Part shown: positions 46,898 to 59,137 of the stretch, piece by piece
How the letters are laid out: each line of letters begins with the position of its first letter
Numbering within the stretch: position 1 is the stretch's first letter
From: Anadara kagoshimensis
Lineage: Eukaryota > Mollusca > Bivalvia > Arcoida > Arcidae
DNA: 64,000 bases
Direction of reading: 5' to 3'
Assembly (NCBI GenBank): GCA_021292105.1
Contig: CM037874.1
Location: 20,271,534-20,335,533 of the forward strand
Program-made: the position numbers and the translations under genes
The notes under the pieces: generated by a model
The model's input: the letters and a program-made list of their open reading frames with translations, nothing else
What the model was told of the DNA's origin: nothing
Databases searched by the model: none

Positions 46898-46998
46898 ATG
46901 CAGTTACTTTTCACTTTCTTAATTACATTTACACAAAAAAAAAATTTCTCATCAATTTGAGGTGCAATAATATTAATGACGTCATAATATAACCCAAG

Positions 46999-47002
<4 letters not shown>

Positions 47003-47089
<87 letters not shown>
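47003..47089. repeat. (TA)n microsatellite, long
   Basis: About 43 uninterrupted TA units, 260 bp from the previous tract. The lengths suggest high polymorphism or assembly uncertainty. Confidence 0.98.
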
Positions 47090-47090
<1 letters not shown>

Positions 47091-47730
47091 TTTAATGTCG
47101 ATTTATCCGCATACAAAATGATATCGTGATCTCTACAACAATATTTACTATGAAAAGGATAAGGTGTTATTACTACGTTCTCATCACAAACATATGACAT
47201 GAATAAAAATCAAAATATTATTATCGAATCGCTAGTTTTATTACAATGTGCTTTAGTTTGGTGGAATTTATGTTCAATTTTGACATTTCAATATTAAATT
47301 CACAAAACACATCAAATTATGCTAAATTCACATTTTTACTAATCAATCAATTAAACTAACCAGGCTTCGGAAAACTGACCCCTGGTTTCATCGTCTAAAG
47401 ACGTCCTACCGCGTTTGAATTCCCCTACTCAGAATTTAACTTAAGCATAAGATGGTCAGAAGACACCCAAACATTGATATTGGTTTACTCGCCTTGTATT
47501 TTCTTGACTGTATTACCATTTACATACAGATACCGAATAGCAACACGGTACTGAACTTTAGATGGAAAATATGTATTTGCATCACTGACCATGTTTGACA
47601 TTAAATATTGTATCAAAGGATGACTTAATACGCGTGCAATTTTGTATCCAGGTATAAAACACGTATTGATACAAGGCATGAAAATCATGACCGTTTCGGA
47701 AAATCGTTTACTTATTAACTCATCCTACTT

Positions 47731-47952
47731 TGACCTGTCCGCTTGACCTTTCATTTAAATATTTATCATGGACCAAGTACATCTATGTATAGGGAGCACA
47801 GGCGTTTATATTGTATATGTCATGAGATATACTCACCTCTTTGAGTACACCTGTGCAGTGTGTATGTATTAACTTGGAAATTAACACAACCCATGTATTG
47901 GGTGGATCCTCCCATATGAAAATTCCTAATGAAAGGTCAAGCAGACAGGTCA
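47731..47952. repeat. MITE family M1 (copy 3, reversed)
   Basis: Ends TGACCTGTCCGCTTGACCTT and AAGGTCAAGCAGACAGGTCA. The interior 'attgggtggatcct...aattcctaatgaaagg' is the complement of the 14938-15139 interior, so this copy is in the opposite orientation. Confidence 0.9.
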
Positions 47953-48121
47953 AAGTTGTTTACCTATAACTCTCAAAACGGATTTTTACGTCTTGAAAAT
48001 AAATGTCAAAAACAGGTATTTCGCCTCAGGTAAGTATGCGAATCGATTTTACTGAAAATCGCTGATTTTAGCGTTAATATTCCTGTTTTAACAGACAGTA
48101 TAGATATGATTGTTTTGGAAT

Positions 48122-48385
48122 AAAACTAGAACTGTCTCTTGAGAGCCAAATACCCCCGCCCAACATGTACAACGCTTTAATGTTTTCCCACGACCTTGTC
48201 CTTTCCTAGATGGCCTTGATTTAGGTCATGACACACCTTTTGACAATGAAGATTATTCATGTGAAGTTTTATGAAAGTCGTTCTAAGCAATTATGAGATA
48301 TTGCCCGGACACGATTTTACACGGACAGAGAGAGGTACATGGTGATTCCTATATTCGCAAACTAATTTGAGGGGGTTATAAATAG
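48122..48385. repeat. Dispersed repeat D4 (copy 2, reversed)
   Basis: Begins AAAACTAGAACTGTCTCTTG and ends near GGGGGTTATAAATAG, the reverse orientation of 40826-41082. It lies just downstream of the K2P stop codon and may be part of its 3' UTR. Confidence 0.7.
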
Positions 48386-48476
48386 ATATGATATAATCAG
48401 TTACAAAGGAAATCATGCATGTTGAAATAAAATATTCGTTATGTACACGGAAATTTACACTAATTTTCCAAAAAAA

Positions 48477-49177
48477 TCATTTTCCTCTGTCTATAATTCC
48501 CATTTTCTGTCCTAACCAGACAAATTTTGCCCTCACTTCTTCCTGCATTAGGTCAAAACACATAGCTATAATAGCAAGTCCAAAGAACAAATAACATGCA
48601 CATAGAATTAGTTTTTCATTGTTAGATAACGAGTCTGTCCCAGCCCCCGGGACGTAATCACCAAACCCTACAGTACTTAAAGTTATAAAACAAAAATAGG
48701 AACCTTCTAAATAATTCCAACCTTCCCACGTGGAAAATAAAACGGCTCCTGCGATGATGTACAAGGCTATTAGCATAAGGCTGACTAAAATCGGCACTCG
48801 TACGACCTCTACGTACTCTTTACTGTCGTTCATTTCAACATCTTCCACTTTCAAAGTTACTTGTTCTTTGTCGTTGTTTTCTGCCGCTGCTGCTTCGATT
48901 TTATCTTTTTTCCTTAGTGTAAGCGGACTTTTTTCATTATCAATATTCAAATTTTTGCTGCTGTGTTTTGATTTGGATTCTGATGTCCACTTGGCTTGAG
49001 ATGGACAACAGAGGCAGATCACAGCTAAGCACACGTGTTTGTAAAATAACCGGAAACAATCACCGAAAAAACTTCCTATATTCGCTAAGCATAGAAGTGT
49101 CAGAGGAATTCCGAATAGAGCATAAAATATAGTCACCAACATTCCATAATCTGTTTTTGGAGCGATATGACCATATC
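48477..49177 (-). CDS. K2P channel exon 2: filter 1, M2-M4, C-terminus
   Basis: Encodes [13 protein letters not shown]2 with [15 protein letters not shown], the cytoplasmic loop, M3, [16 protein letters not shown]4 and the tail [21 protein letters not shown] at 48477-48479. The filters are GYG and GFG, the normal K2P pairing. No calcineurin-binding PQIVID-like motif of vertebrate TRESK is obvious in the loop. Confidence 0.95.
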
Positions 49178-52100
49178 CTGAAACATAAAAAACAATTGCA
49201 TATAAATTAAGAACTAAGCTTTGAAAGACGTTTTCATGTTGGGTATTTTGAGAGCCGCAATGTTTATCTTCTTTATAAATTCTATCATATATAAAGCAAG
49301 ATGAAAAACCACAACAAGCCCAATGCGTATTCAATACACCGATAAAGAATATGTTTAAAAATTAAAACTTAAAAAAGCGATACAGGCCTAATGCCTACTC
49401 AGTGCATTGGGTATGATAAAGATATGGTAAAGGTGAAAACTACTATACAAACAAAAGACTGATTTAATGCATCGGATATGTTAAAAGATATGGTAAAATG
49501 AAAACGAAAATACGTTTTTTTAAACACAACTAGATCATTTATATTTGAATGTTCATGACAATCTGTAGTTTCTTATGGTAACTATAAGATTTTCATAAAA
49601 TTTATTTTAAAAACGAAAACAAGGTTTAAAATCTCCACCTTTTACTTTCCCATAGTAAAGCAATGTACAGGTGTGACCGCAGGTATAGCTGTCTTAAGAT
49701 TATTTCACGCATGCGCAGCTACGGGTCGATTTTGATTTCTGCGTATGAGTGTCAAGAGCTTACTCAATGCATCGGGTATGGTAGAGATATAGCAGAAATA
49801 AACAATACATTCTATGTTTTTCATTGCTTCGAGAATAGGCAAAATATGGTAAAAACGAAAACCAAAATACAAGCCTTCTCTATACATTCGGGTATGGTAA
49901 AGGTATGGAGAAAATGAAAAACAGCAATACAGCTTCATGTTTTTTCTTTGCATCGAGTATGGTAAAAAATATAATAAACATGAAACATGACTACAAGTCA
50001 CCAAGTTTAAATAAAATAAGGTAAAAATAAAAAAGTATTACAAGTCGAATGCTTACTCAATATATCGATAATGGTAAGAATCATACAGGTTTATTGTTAT
50101 TATTATCTGTATGGTATGAAGATCGCATTTTATTGAAAGATCTGAAGCAGGAATGAGTACATGTATACGAACACAAGAAAGTCTTTCATTCAGAAAGACA
50201 ATACTCGAAACCAAAAAAAACCCACATCAAATCATAAACAAAAAGAATTTTGGATCAGCTGAAAATCAACTAGACACAAGAACTCGATACAATAAACGGG
50301 ACAAGTGAAAATCAGGAACTTAGGAATACCTGTGTACCCAAGAACACGATAGATAAATGCGGTACAGCTGAAAATCAACCGGACACAAGAGCACTACACA
50401 ATAAACGGAACAGCTGAAATACAGACATTTAGAAATATCCGTAGCCAAGAACAAAACACGTAAAAGCGATTAAAATCATCCAGACACAAGAACACAACAC
50501 AGTACAATAAACGGGGCAGCTGAAAATCAGGTACTTAGGAATACCCGTTATAACCAAGAACAAGACACATTAAGGCGATATAGCTAAAAATCAACCAGGC
50601 ATAAGAACATGACACAATTAACGGGACAGCTGAAAATCAGAACTTAGAAATATCTGTTTTAACCAAGAACATGGCACATAAAAGCGATGCAGCTGAAAAT
50701 CAACCAGGCACAAGAACACTACTCAATAAACGGGACACCTGAAAAACAGGGACTCACGAATACCATTTGTTACCAAGAACAAGGTACATAAAAGTGATAC
50801 AACTGAAAATGAACACGCCACAATAAACAGAACAACTGAGACACAAGAACATGGCATAACAAACGGGAAAACTGAAAATCAGACACTTAGGCATGCTCGT
50901 TGTAACTGAAAATCAGGCATTTAGGAAAAAGAGACCCTTTTAATAAAAATAGTACACGTACTTGTAAATTATACCTGATCACTATTTATGTTTTTGAGAA
51001 AGTCTGTTGATCTGGAATTGCCCTAACAAGATTTAGATCTCGTTTATTTTCAAACAAAATAGTAAGTGATGTAATTGAAGCTAATATTTATGTTTTTGAG
51101 ACCACTTCACAGAGATAAAAATATATCTTGTTGAAGTTCTGTATAAATTCACTCAGTGATTGGCTTGTTTAATCAGTCATTGCTGAAAGATAACCCCTTG
51201 TGCAAACAACATTTACTTCTAAATAATAAGCTGATTGAAAGATTCGCGAAAGTTTACATTCGAGACGATTGAGAGTTAAGAACTTTAAATTACAGTAAAA
51301 TAAATTCATTTTTTAAAGGTTAAGGTTTAAGAACTTTAAAATTACAGTAAAATAATTTTTTTTAAAGTTTTAATTGTCAAATGAAAATTAAATTGAATTT
51401 CTTATATTTACGATACAAGTGACATTACAAATTATACAAGTGTTAATTTTACAGCACTAGACGGTCGTTTCAAAGTAGAATTCATTATCAGTAGTGCTTG
51501 GAACAAAATTGTGAAATCAAAACATCACAGTTTTGTAAAATCTAGTGAGTAATTATGATTGATCATAAGTCTGATGAATGCCAGTCTTGAATCTACAACC
51601 ACTTAAATGGTACTGTTTTATTTGCATAATCAGATAACACGCATCCATTTCATTTGCGCCTAACTATATCATTAGTATGCGATGAAAACATACTCTCAGT
51701 TTTCAGTTTCAGTTTTCTGAGTTATCCACCGGACAGCCGTTTTAACTGTTGGCAAAATCGAAAAAAATCTTTGAAACGTGATGAAACTTTGTGTTTGAAG
51801 TTGTACCAAAACTTCTAATTTTAGACAGATACAGGAAGTGACGACAAAATGCTATTTAGTGATGCGGTCCTAACCATCACATTGACGTTACAAGAAGTAA
51901 CCCTGAGTATTGAAAGTTAAATATACGGATTTCTTTAGAAATAAAAAGCAATCAATCCGATCCATGTCCAAATCATAATCACAAAGCATAGCAAAAACTT
52001 TGAAACTCGCAAACACGGTTGATCACGTGGATTTTTATCAGGGTGCTCCGGAAGGGTTCAAACGTTTTTTGTTTTTTAAACGTCGTTTAAATTCTTGTTG

Positions 52101-55100
52101 AAAATTACGACACATGACATTAATGTTTTATAGTACAGTTTTACCTTATAACAATTACACAGATTGATTAGAAATCCCACATTTTAATTGAAAAAAAATA
52201 CACAGAAGAGTCAACATTGATCTGAATGTAATAATAAAGCTTTTTTCTGGTTCACCTTAGACATTTGATGTTTAGTGAGCAAAATGAACCCTTAGAACAA
52301 TCTAAAACTAATACAGAAAACAGATTTTTTAATGAAACAATGAGTAACGAAAACAATGGTTTTTTGTTGTTTTTAAGCAATTTCTCCACATTTATTGGGG
52401 TTGTTTCACTTAATCACTATCTATGTATAATGATCCAAAGTTGGTGCTTGAAAAATATAATTTAAAAAACCAATTCGTTTTTACCTAAGGGCTTTTTGCA
52501 CACGGATGGTCATTTAAAACCAATTTGATTAGTAATTCGGATGGTAAATCTAAAATTTAACCAGAATGTCCAATTTCTATTTTTCTCTACTGGAAGAAGC
52601 CAGTGTTCATAAATACCAAATGTTTGTATTTTAACTAAATCTCTCTGTAATATATCATCCAGATCCATTACAAGATTGATTGAGTGAGAAAAGACCTTTT
52701 TTAAAATCATTACGACATATATTTACCACTTATATAATAGATTCCGATCCCCGTCTAGACTTTAAGTATCCAATGTGATAACAAATCATTATCTTGTTCG
52801 CTTAACTGTTACATACAGTACAGACCTGTCAAAACTTTAACACTAAGCTAACGCAAAGGAGTGGGCCGACATGACCGAATGTGGCGGACATGGCCAAGTG
52901 GTAGGATCACCGGCTTTCCAAGTCAAGGGTTGTGGGTTCGAACCTCACTTGGGACTTGGAAATTTTCTGAAATGGTTTTCATCTCCTGTCCATACTAGAG
53001 CTGTAAAAAGCTTAAAGTACTAGAATAGTCTTTCGGATGAGACTCAAAACTGAGGTCCAATGTCTCGCTAAAGACACCCATGTAAAGTTCGAAAAAGAGA
53101 AGGCCGCTTGTGGCCGCTACAGAGGACGCTTACAACTTGAAGTGATTGAAACTGACTGAGCAAGATAAGTCCAGTGACTGAGATATGGATAGCTGGTGAA
53201 AAAAAAAGCTACCAATCAAAAACAAACATACTAATCCATATCCGAATCACTATTTAGAAGCAAAGTAAAAACTTTGGAATTGACAAGATAGGTTAGACAC
53301 GTGAACTTCCACCAGGGTGCTCCGGAAGGGTAAGCACCTCCTGTTTAGCTAGGTAAATATAGTAAGTAAAAAGTTGTCAACATTTAGGTAACGAGGAGTC
53401 GAGATGAACTGCCAGTTCGACAGTTGTCGATAGCTTAATGTTAAATTTTCGACAGGTCTGTACTATATATATTATACATAAATATTGTTTATTGTATATT
53501 TTGTCAAACACATAGAAATCGAGAATTGTTAATGTGGTCTTATCACTAATCCTTACTTGTATCAATTTCTGATGACGCCAATGAATTTGTAAGCGACAAA
53601 ATGATGCATAGATATTGAATTCTGAGATAGATCCTATCCTTTAATGTACAAGTTCTTACACATATGGATTATGTTTATAGAAGTATTTTTTATAAAGTTG
53701 TATGTATATTAAATACTACAATGTATGTAGAATATTCGATTGTTATTTGGTTTTTTTCTAACCTTATATACAACAATATCTAACTATAGATACAATTTTT
53801 ATAAAGAGCATCTATGATAGATTGTATTCATGTACTACATCAAGTATATTTTTAACAATTATGTACGGGGGGTAACAAGATTGCCGTCAATGGTACTTTA
53901 TACGACAGTCACTTTTATTGTCAAAAACACCCTAAATGAATAAATCAAAATATTTAAAATAGCAAGAGCAGCTGTAACAAGACTACAAAGATACTGCAAA
54001 TATAAAGGTAACATGCGCCAATCTGAAGAAGCAATTTTAGTTCGCAGTTTGTAATGACCGGAATACAACTTCCCGTATTGGACAGCCATAATACGCCCGG
54101 TTTCAAATATTTCCTGACAGGTGTATAAAATCTTTATACAATTTATTTCACATTTCAATCAGCTTTTCATTTCTATAATGAGTCAACTACCACTGTATAT
54201 CTAAAAACATTTTAAAAATCACAAAAACAATGAAACAATGACGAACCTTTTCTAGTTTGCAACTCTGTTATTGCACTAGTTCTTCAATTTTAATGAAATA
54301 AATTATTAAAAACTATTGATAGTTAATCAAGGAGGCAACATATATTGTCAGATGAACATTGTAAATCAATATTATCCACTTCGGCATTTTTAAATTTCCT
54401 AAAAAAAACTTAGCTATGCTTTATCATTCAAATTATTGCCTTAGATGGATTTAGTGAAATAAATTTTGGTCTTTCTATTGTATTATTTTAAACCCCTAAA
54501 ATGTCTTGGATTTCTACAGTAGTGTTCCGATCACTATAGATGAAGAATTTTATTCCGAAGCGGTCGTCTAAAAGTGTTAAAAATAAAACAGGGTTAGTAA
54601 TAAGTATCAATTACTTAATAAATTCCTTTCAGAATTTGAAATATAAACATATTGCAACTGTATCAAAAACGTTTATGCTTTATATCAATTTTATTGATAA
54701 AATCACAAATGTTTCCACTTCTCTGTAAACGATTTTCAATAGCCATGTATTGGATTTACAGTAAACCTTAGATACACAGGAAAGACCTCATAATAACCTA
54801 GTAATGAAGAACGTTTTATATTTCAGAGGTCATAATGGGGTTAATTGCTTAATTGTTATGTATAGATCAAAGAACAGTAATGATTCTTACAACTTGTAAC
54901 TCTTAATGGTTTGCCTTTCTGAATTATGTGTTACATTACTATGAACAACATTTAGATCAATATACACTGTATAAGGGTATTAATTGTAAAATAAATATGA
55001 GTGAAATTCGTTTGTACCATTTAGTGTCCTTTTACACAACAATCTACTCGCGCAAGTATATCAGTATATAAAATGCATAAAAAAACAAAAACATGTTTTG

Positions 55101-56887
55101 GATTAATTATGGACAAACCGTTTATTTAGCAAAAAAATGCCTCCGTACTTGGCGCATTTTGTAACCATATTTTTAATGTGCAGTTTTCTTGGTTATAAAG
55201 AATCTATGCGTACTATTACATCTTGCGTCGTTTGTCTTGAACTCTTGTCTACAATTTATTGTAGTTGTTTGACATACCAATGTATTATCAAAAACAAACA
55301 TACTGATAATGCCGAATCACAATCAAGATGCAAAGTAAGAAATTTGAAACTGACAAGTTAGGTGAAACACGTGAACTTCTACCAGGGAAGTGAAACCAGG
55401 GTAAGCACCTTCTGTTTGGCTAGCTACACCCACCACGTGTGTAATCAAAGTTGTATGATAGAAACATGGGACTAAGGGACGTCAAAAATGTCCAGGGCAG
55501 TCCTGGACACAATGACACAAAAATCTATCAACAATACTATGATGACGGCCATAAAACTTTTATGCTTTCGATACGGCTCAATTTGCGAGGCGAGAGAGCG
55601 TCTATACGCTTGCTTTTGAATCCGAGTAGCACTGTGGATATTGAGGATTACATGGGTAACAAACAACATGGTGTTCTATCAAACCCTAGATGATAAGCTA
55701 TGTTTTAATTACATATTATACTAGTTTTAACTTTACAGCACTAGTCGACCGTATCCGAATACAATTCCTCATCAGTTGTGCTTGGACCAAAATTGTGAAA
55801 CCAAAACGTTTTTTTAAGATGTTGAAAAGATATACAAAGGACCAAAATATTTTTTACCAAATTGAGCTAAGGAAATACTAGTACTTTGTATGAGGGAGTA
55901 TACCATAACATTTTAACTGATTTTTGTGCATCAATTTTTTCAGAACTTTCTTACTTTATTACTTGTAGCAAAAAAATTATTAAAGAAGCACTCACCAATG
56001 GTTGTTATAACTGTTATTGAGTACAACAGTGATCCCGCAAAAGACCACTGAGATTGGAATCCTCCTTCTTTTTCCTCCCCGCCATCCCATCCTCGTTCCT
56101 TAGTCGCTCTGTAAATCTCTTTTTGAAATTCCCTCAGTACCTTATCGGTTTCAACCGTCCAGTTGACGGGATATAAAATATTGTATACGTATGTAATATT
56201 CCAAAGACTATCAATCTTAGATTTTCTTATTTTTTCAACATTTTCTCTTTCTTTAAGTTCGTAAGGTGATTCTAGAGCACGGAATATAAATCCACCTAAA
56301 ATTGAGTACGCAACTACACATGACGTCAGACCTATATGTGAAAATAAAAAAGCTACAAATTTCTTGCAACATGATATACACGATTTTTTACGCTTTCTTG
56401 CACGTAGGCGCCTTATTTCTTTTTTCTGTTGTTTTTGTGTACTTTCTGGTTTAACATTCTTTTCTTTCTTTTTCTTATTACAACAAGAAGAACAAGTACA
56501 TCCGGGTGTTTTATTTTTCCCTCCGATACAAATAGATTCAGTATCACCATCTTCCGTAGAGACCACAACTATTTCACTTTTATCAAATACGTAATTCTCG
56601 TCTGCTGCTTTTTCTGAATTTCGGAATTCCAAATCATTTTCTTCAGGAGTCTCGTTGTTTAACAACTGTTCAGTTTCTTGTTCACCATTTACAAGCTCTT
56701 GGTCAGAATTATCAGGTGATTCCACAAAAATTTCAACATTATTTTCCAGAATTTTATCTAAATTTTCCTCGACATCGCAATCATTAACAAAAATCGTTTC
56801 GCTACTTTTATTCCCGTCTGCATTTTCATAAACCTGAATCTCTAAATTTTCTTTGCAATCTGTATTTTGGTTATAACCATTCTCCAT
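48477..56887 (-). CDS. Two-pore-domain (K2P) potassium channel, TRESK/TWK-18-like (2 coding exons)
   Basis: Background K+ leak channel; two subunits, each with two pore loops, form the pore in the plasma membrane. Exons 56887-55996 and 49177-48477 join in phase 1 (ATT G|GTGAGT ... TTTCAG|GATATGG), restoring [12 protein letters not shown], the first filter. The protein is 530 residues: acidic cytoplasmic N-terminus (1-135) with Cys clusters, basic stretch (137-168), M1 (about 178-203), extracellular cap with N-glycosylation sites at Asn230 and Asn242, pore 1 (281-300), M2 (about 310-335), an approximately 85-residue intracellular loop, M3 (about 425-448), second filter [10 protein letters not shown] (466-475), M4 (about 487-507), short C-terminus. 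The long M2-M3 loop and short tail fit TRESK-type channels; the exact paralog is uncertain. Start: first ATG after an in-frame TAA (56929-56927). Confidence 0.95.
49385..50060. repeat. Degenerate minisatellite 'ATGCATCGGGTATGGTAAAG'
   Basis: About six to eight units of roughly 60-110 bp with the core GCATCGGGTATGGTA and 'gaaaac.aaaatac', at irregular spacing. Confidence 0.75.
50265..50940. repeat. Minisatellite 'CAGCTGAAAATCAACCAGACACAAGAACA'
   Basis: Repeats of GCTGAAAATCAACC, 'acacaagaacac', 'acaataaacgggaca' and 'cttaggaatacc' occur at about 110-120-bp spacing, six units. Two alternating half-units (one with 'aaccaagaacaagacacataaaagcgat') make it dimeric. Confidence 0.85.
51955..52060. 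repeat. Dispersed repeat D5 (copy 1, diverged)
   Basis: 'ccgatccatgtccaaatcataatcac', 'gatcacgtggatttttatcaggg', 'tgctccggaaggg' follow the same order as the copy at 53215-53345. Confidence 0.55.
52888..52960 (+). repeat. tRNA-derived SINE head, family D
   Basis: GACATGGCCAAGTGGTAGGA (A-box-like) and GTGGGTTCGAACCTCAC (B box) are spaced as in a tRNA. The acceptor arm does not pair, and the sequence continues into non-tRNA DNA, so it is SINE-derived rather than a functional tRNA gene. Confidence 0.7.
53215..53345. repeat. Dispersed repeat D5 (copy 2)
   Basis: 'aaaaacaaacatactaatcc', 'gacacgtgaacttccaccaggg', 'tgctccggaagggtaagcacctcctg'. Same block at 55280-55410, 61015-61160 and (end only) 63765-63820. 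Confidence 0.8.
55280..55680. repeat. Dispersed repeat D5 (copy 3, longest)
   Basis: The common block is followed by 'cacccaccacgtgtgtaat', 'gggacgtcaaaaatgtccagggcag' and 'actatgatgacggcca'. The last parts are also at 63825-63915, so the full element is at least 300 bp. A palindromic TGTCCAGG...CCTGGACA lies at 55487-55511. Confidence 0.75.
55996..56887 (-). CDS. K2P channel exon 1: N-terminus, M1, cap, pore helix 1
   Basis: Encodes residues 1-297 plus one base. The N-terminus is Glu/Asp/Asn-rich with two Cys groups, [12 protein letters not shown] (130-141) and CISCCKKF (170-177), flanking a Lys/Arg-rich segment next to M1. These Cys could be palmitoylated or bind metal (inference). [12 protein letters not shown] is pore helix 1 and the start of the filter. 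The unusually long N-terminal region differs from vertebrate TRESK. Confidence 0.95.
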
Positions 56888-58978
56888 GCTTTTTATACCA
56901 ATAACTTTCCTGCTTCCTGGAGAATTTTAACTCTCGCACATTTTCTCCTACGATTATCTGTTATGACAAGAATCACTTGTACCGTCCAATAAATGTGTTA
57001 GCCACTAATAAACTATCGATTTTACGTTCTCTATTATCCAAGTCATACAAAGGCTTTTATTTCATCTCCACAAGAACGCTTTCCATTCAAATATTCAAAT
57101 ATCCAATAGTGTTATGATGTATGGCAAACCAAACTGATATCTGAAACGAGAAATAAATTTTTCATTTCAAAATTTGAGATTTCAAGGTAAAATAAATAAC
57201 CGTTACTGCAACCATGATTTATAAAATTTGAATTATGTTATTATAACCTCGTTCTTATCTAAATATTTGTTTTGTGATTTAAAAAAGAAATAAAGCGGCA
57301 TAAAATACATAGATAATTTTTTATTCAAAATTTGAGGTTTAAAGGTAAAATAAATAACCGTTAAAATCATGCGATAAAAATTTAATTTCTACTTTTATTA
57401 CCCCATGCTTATCTAAATAATATCTTGTGAATAAAAAAAAAACGCAACGGAATGAAATACATAAATAATAAAACTCGATTAGAAATTATTGATAATGGAT
57501 CTTCTTGGATTTTTTATGGAAATAGGTTATTTCTAAACAACCAATACTCCTGATGATTTCAATTACAATGCATTTATTACAACACATATTCGCGTCTTCC
57601 GTCTTTATACGAATCGTTTGTAATATACATTTTTGTATGTAGGGTCTTTCATCACATCATGAATCATCATCTTCCTTGACAAATCTTTAAGCTCAAACTG
57701 ACCATGATTAAACAATCTAAGTAAAACATACAAAACGGTAAATGTTAAAGAGAACGGTGTTTCAAGTGGTTTATAAAGAAAAAAGTGTAATATAGCTTGT
57801 GAGCAAAAAACATTCAGTAACCAGAGGAAAGCGACACAAAACAGTTTGTTCCAGGGAATTCGTGGTTGATAAGTTTTGATTTACCGTTAATCAGTAAAGT
57901 ATAAACAATAGAAAACGGATAAGAAAAAGTTAATTGTATTTGAAATTTTGAAATTTTTTAACGAAGAATGCAAATGTACAAGTAATAACAATTAGTTAAT
58001 CAAAATTAACAGCTTGGTGGTGCATTTGTATTTTTAATGGAAGCATTTATAACTACAGGGGTAGTCGTAGCTTCAGTTTTAAACAAACAAAATTTACTAA
58101 ACAAAAGCTTAAGTTCATCAACAGATGTGTTTGACAAAAAATCCTGTTTTTAAAACAAATTAAATAGTTTCCATTTTTAAAATTCTTACAAAGCAATTAT
58201 TTTCACAGTATGTCATCTAATTATTGGAATTGAGATGACACAAAATTAACTTTAAATTAAATGTTCAAATAATGCCTCTCAAAATCGGATAAACTTCGTA
58301 TTAATAGTATTATTTATTTAATGAAATGGGATGGAGTAATTAAATTTTACAAAGTACAGATATCACGCTATTATATAATATAAATCTTCATCTGAACACA
58401 CGATTCCTAGAAATTCAAGACAATATCAGACGTAATTTAAAGAAGGCGAACAACTCCTAAATGAATTATTTCTACGTTTAACAAAATCAATTTCAAAAAC
58501 AAATTTGTTTTATTTAATTCTGTTTTTATAATTTAATTTATCAATCTTTAAAACTAATTATTTTCAAAATATCTCATTTTCTATCGGAATTGAGATGACA
58601 TCGAATTAGCTTAAAATTACTTTAAATTTAATACTAAATTAAATGCTTTAATATTGGGTTAAATACAGAATAACAAGTGTCAGTTTCTCTATTAGTCATA
58701 TTCAATCGAGTGTACTACAGACATAACGGTATGCAATGTTATTATATAATTCAAATCTTCGTATCATGAAGCTATACCTCCTTGAAGGCATCTTGGATGA
58801 CAGAATCCATCAATTCTATCTAATGATTATTAATTTAAAAGTTTTTGAAAAATGCTTGATGGAACAAAACTATTCATAACAATGTAAGCCCAATAGCACC
58901 AAGCTTACCACCTCTGGATTAGCAAATGTAACGGAAAGTAAGACTTGTGATGTTTTCCAAATTACTATTAAAGATTAA
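56888..58978. other. Region upstream of the K2P gene, repeats only
   Basis: A diverged approximately 165-bp tandem pair (57160-57485; 'gaggtttaaaggtaaaataaataaccgtt') and a diverged pair about 370 bp apart (58200-58400 and 58560-58760; 'ggaattgagatgacac') are visible. No promoter motif can be called with confidence. Confidence 0.55.
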
Positions 58979-59137
58979 TAGAATCTATCATGAGTATCCA
59001 TGTAGCATAGGGAAATCTCACCCGAGGGGTTGAATATCTCAATTGGAGACGAGGCTGTGCCGAGTCTCCGAAAGAAATATTCAAAGCCGAGGGTGAGATT
59101 TCTCTATTCCTTATGAATAAACTCATGATTGATTCTA
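58979..59137. repeat. Foldback MITE, family FB (copy 2)
   Basis: Arms TAGAATCTATCATGAGTATC and CATGATTGATTCTA face each other, with inner arms 'agggaaatctcacccgagg' and 'gagggtgagatttctctat'. The loop, GGAGACGAGGCTGTGCCGAG onward, differs from the copy at 9342-9497. Confidence 0.87.

Larger units (their letters stand above)
52815..53465. mobile_element. MITE family M3 with SINE-like insert
   Basis: Left end TACAGACCTGTCAAAACTTT then AACACTAAGCTAAC; the right end GATAGCTTAATGTTAAATTT then TCGACAGGTCTGTAC is its inverted match. The interior carries a tRNA-like segment (52888-52960) and a copy of D5 (53215-53345). About 650 bp, no transposase. Confidence 0.75.
49178..55995 (-). other. K2P intron, 6.8 kb
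   Basis: It contains two degenerate minisatellites (49385-50060 and 50265-50940), MITE M3 with a SINE-like insert (52815-53465), and copies of dispersed repeat D5. No extra coding exon was found; the two exons already account for a complete channel. Confidence 0.8.

Noticed and set aside
46648..47200. Minus-strand frames with long YIYIYI tracts
   Set aside because: Translations of TA microsatellites.
52888..52960. Functional tRNA gene with GGTTCGAACC
   Set aside because: It lies inside an inverted-repeat element and the ends do not pair as an acceptor stem.
55451..55693. 80-codon frame starting [16 protein letters not shown]
   Set aside because: It lies in dispersed repeat D5, parts of which recur at 63825-63915 without the frame being kept.
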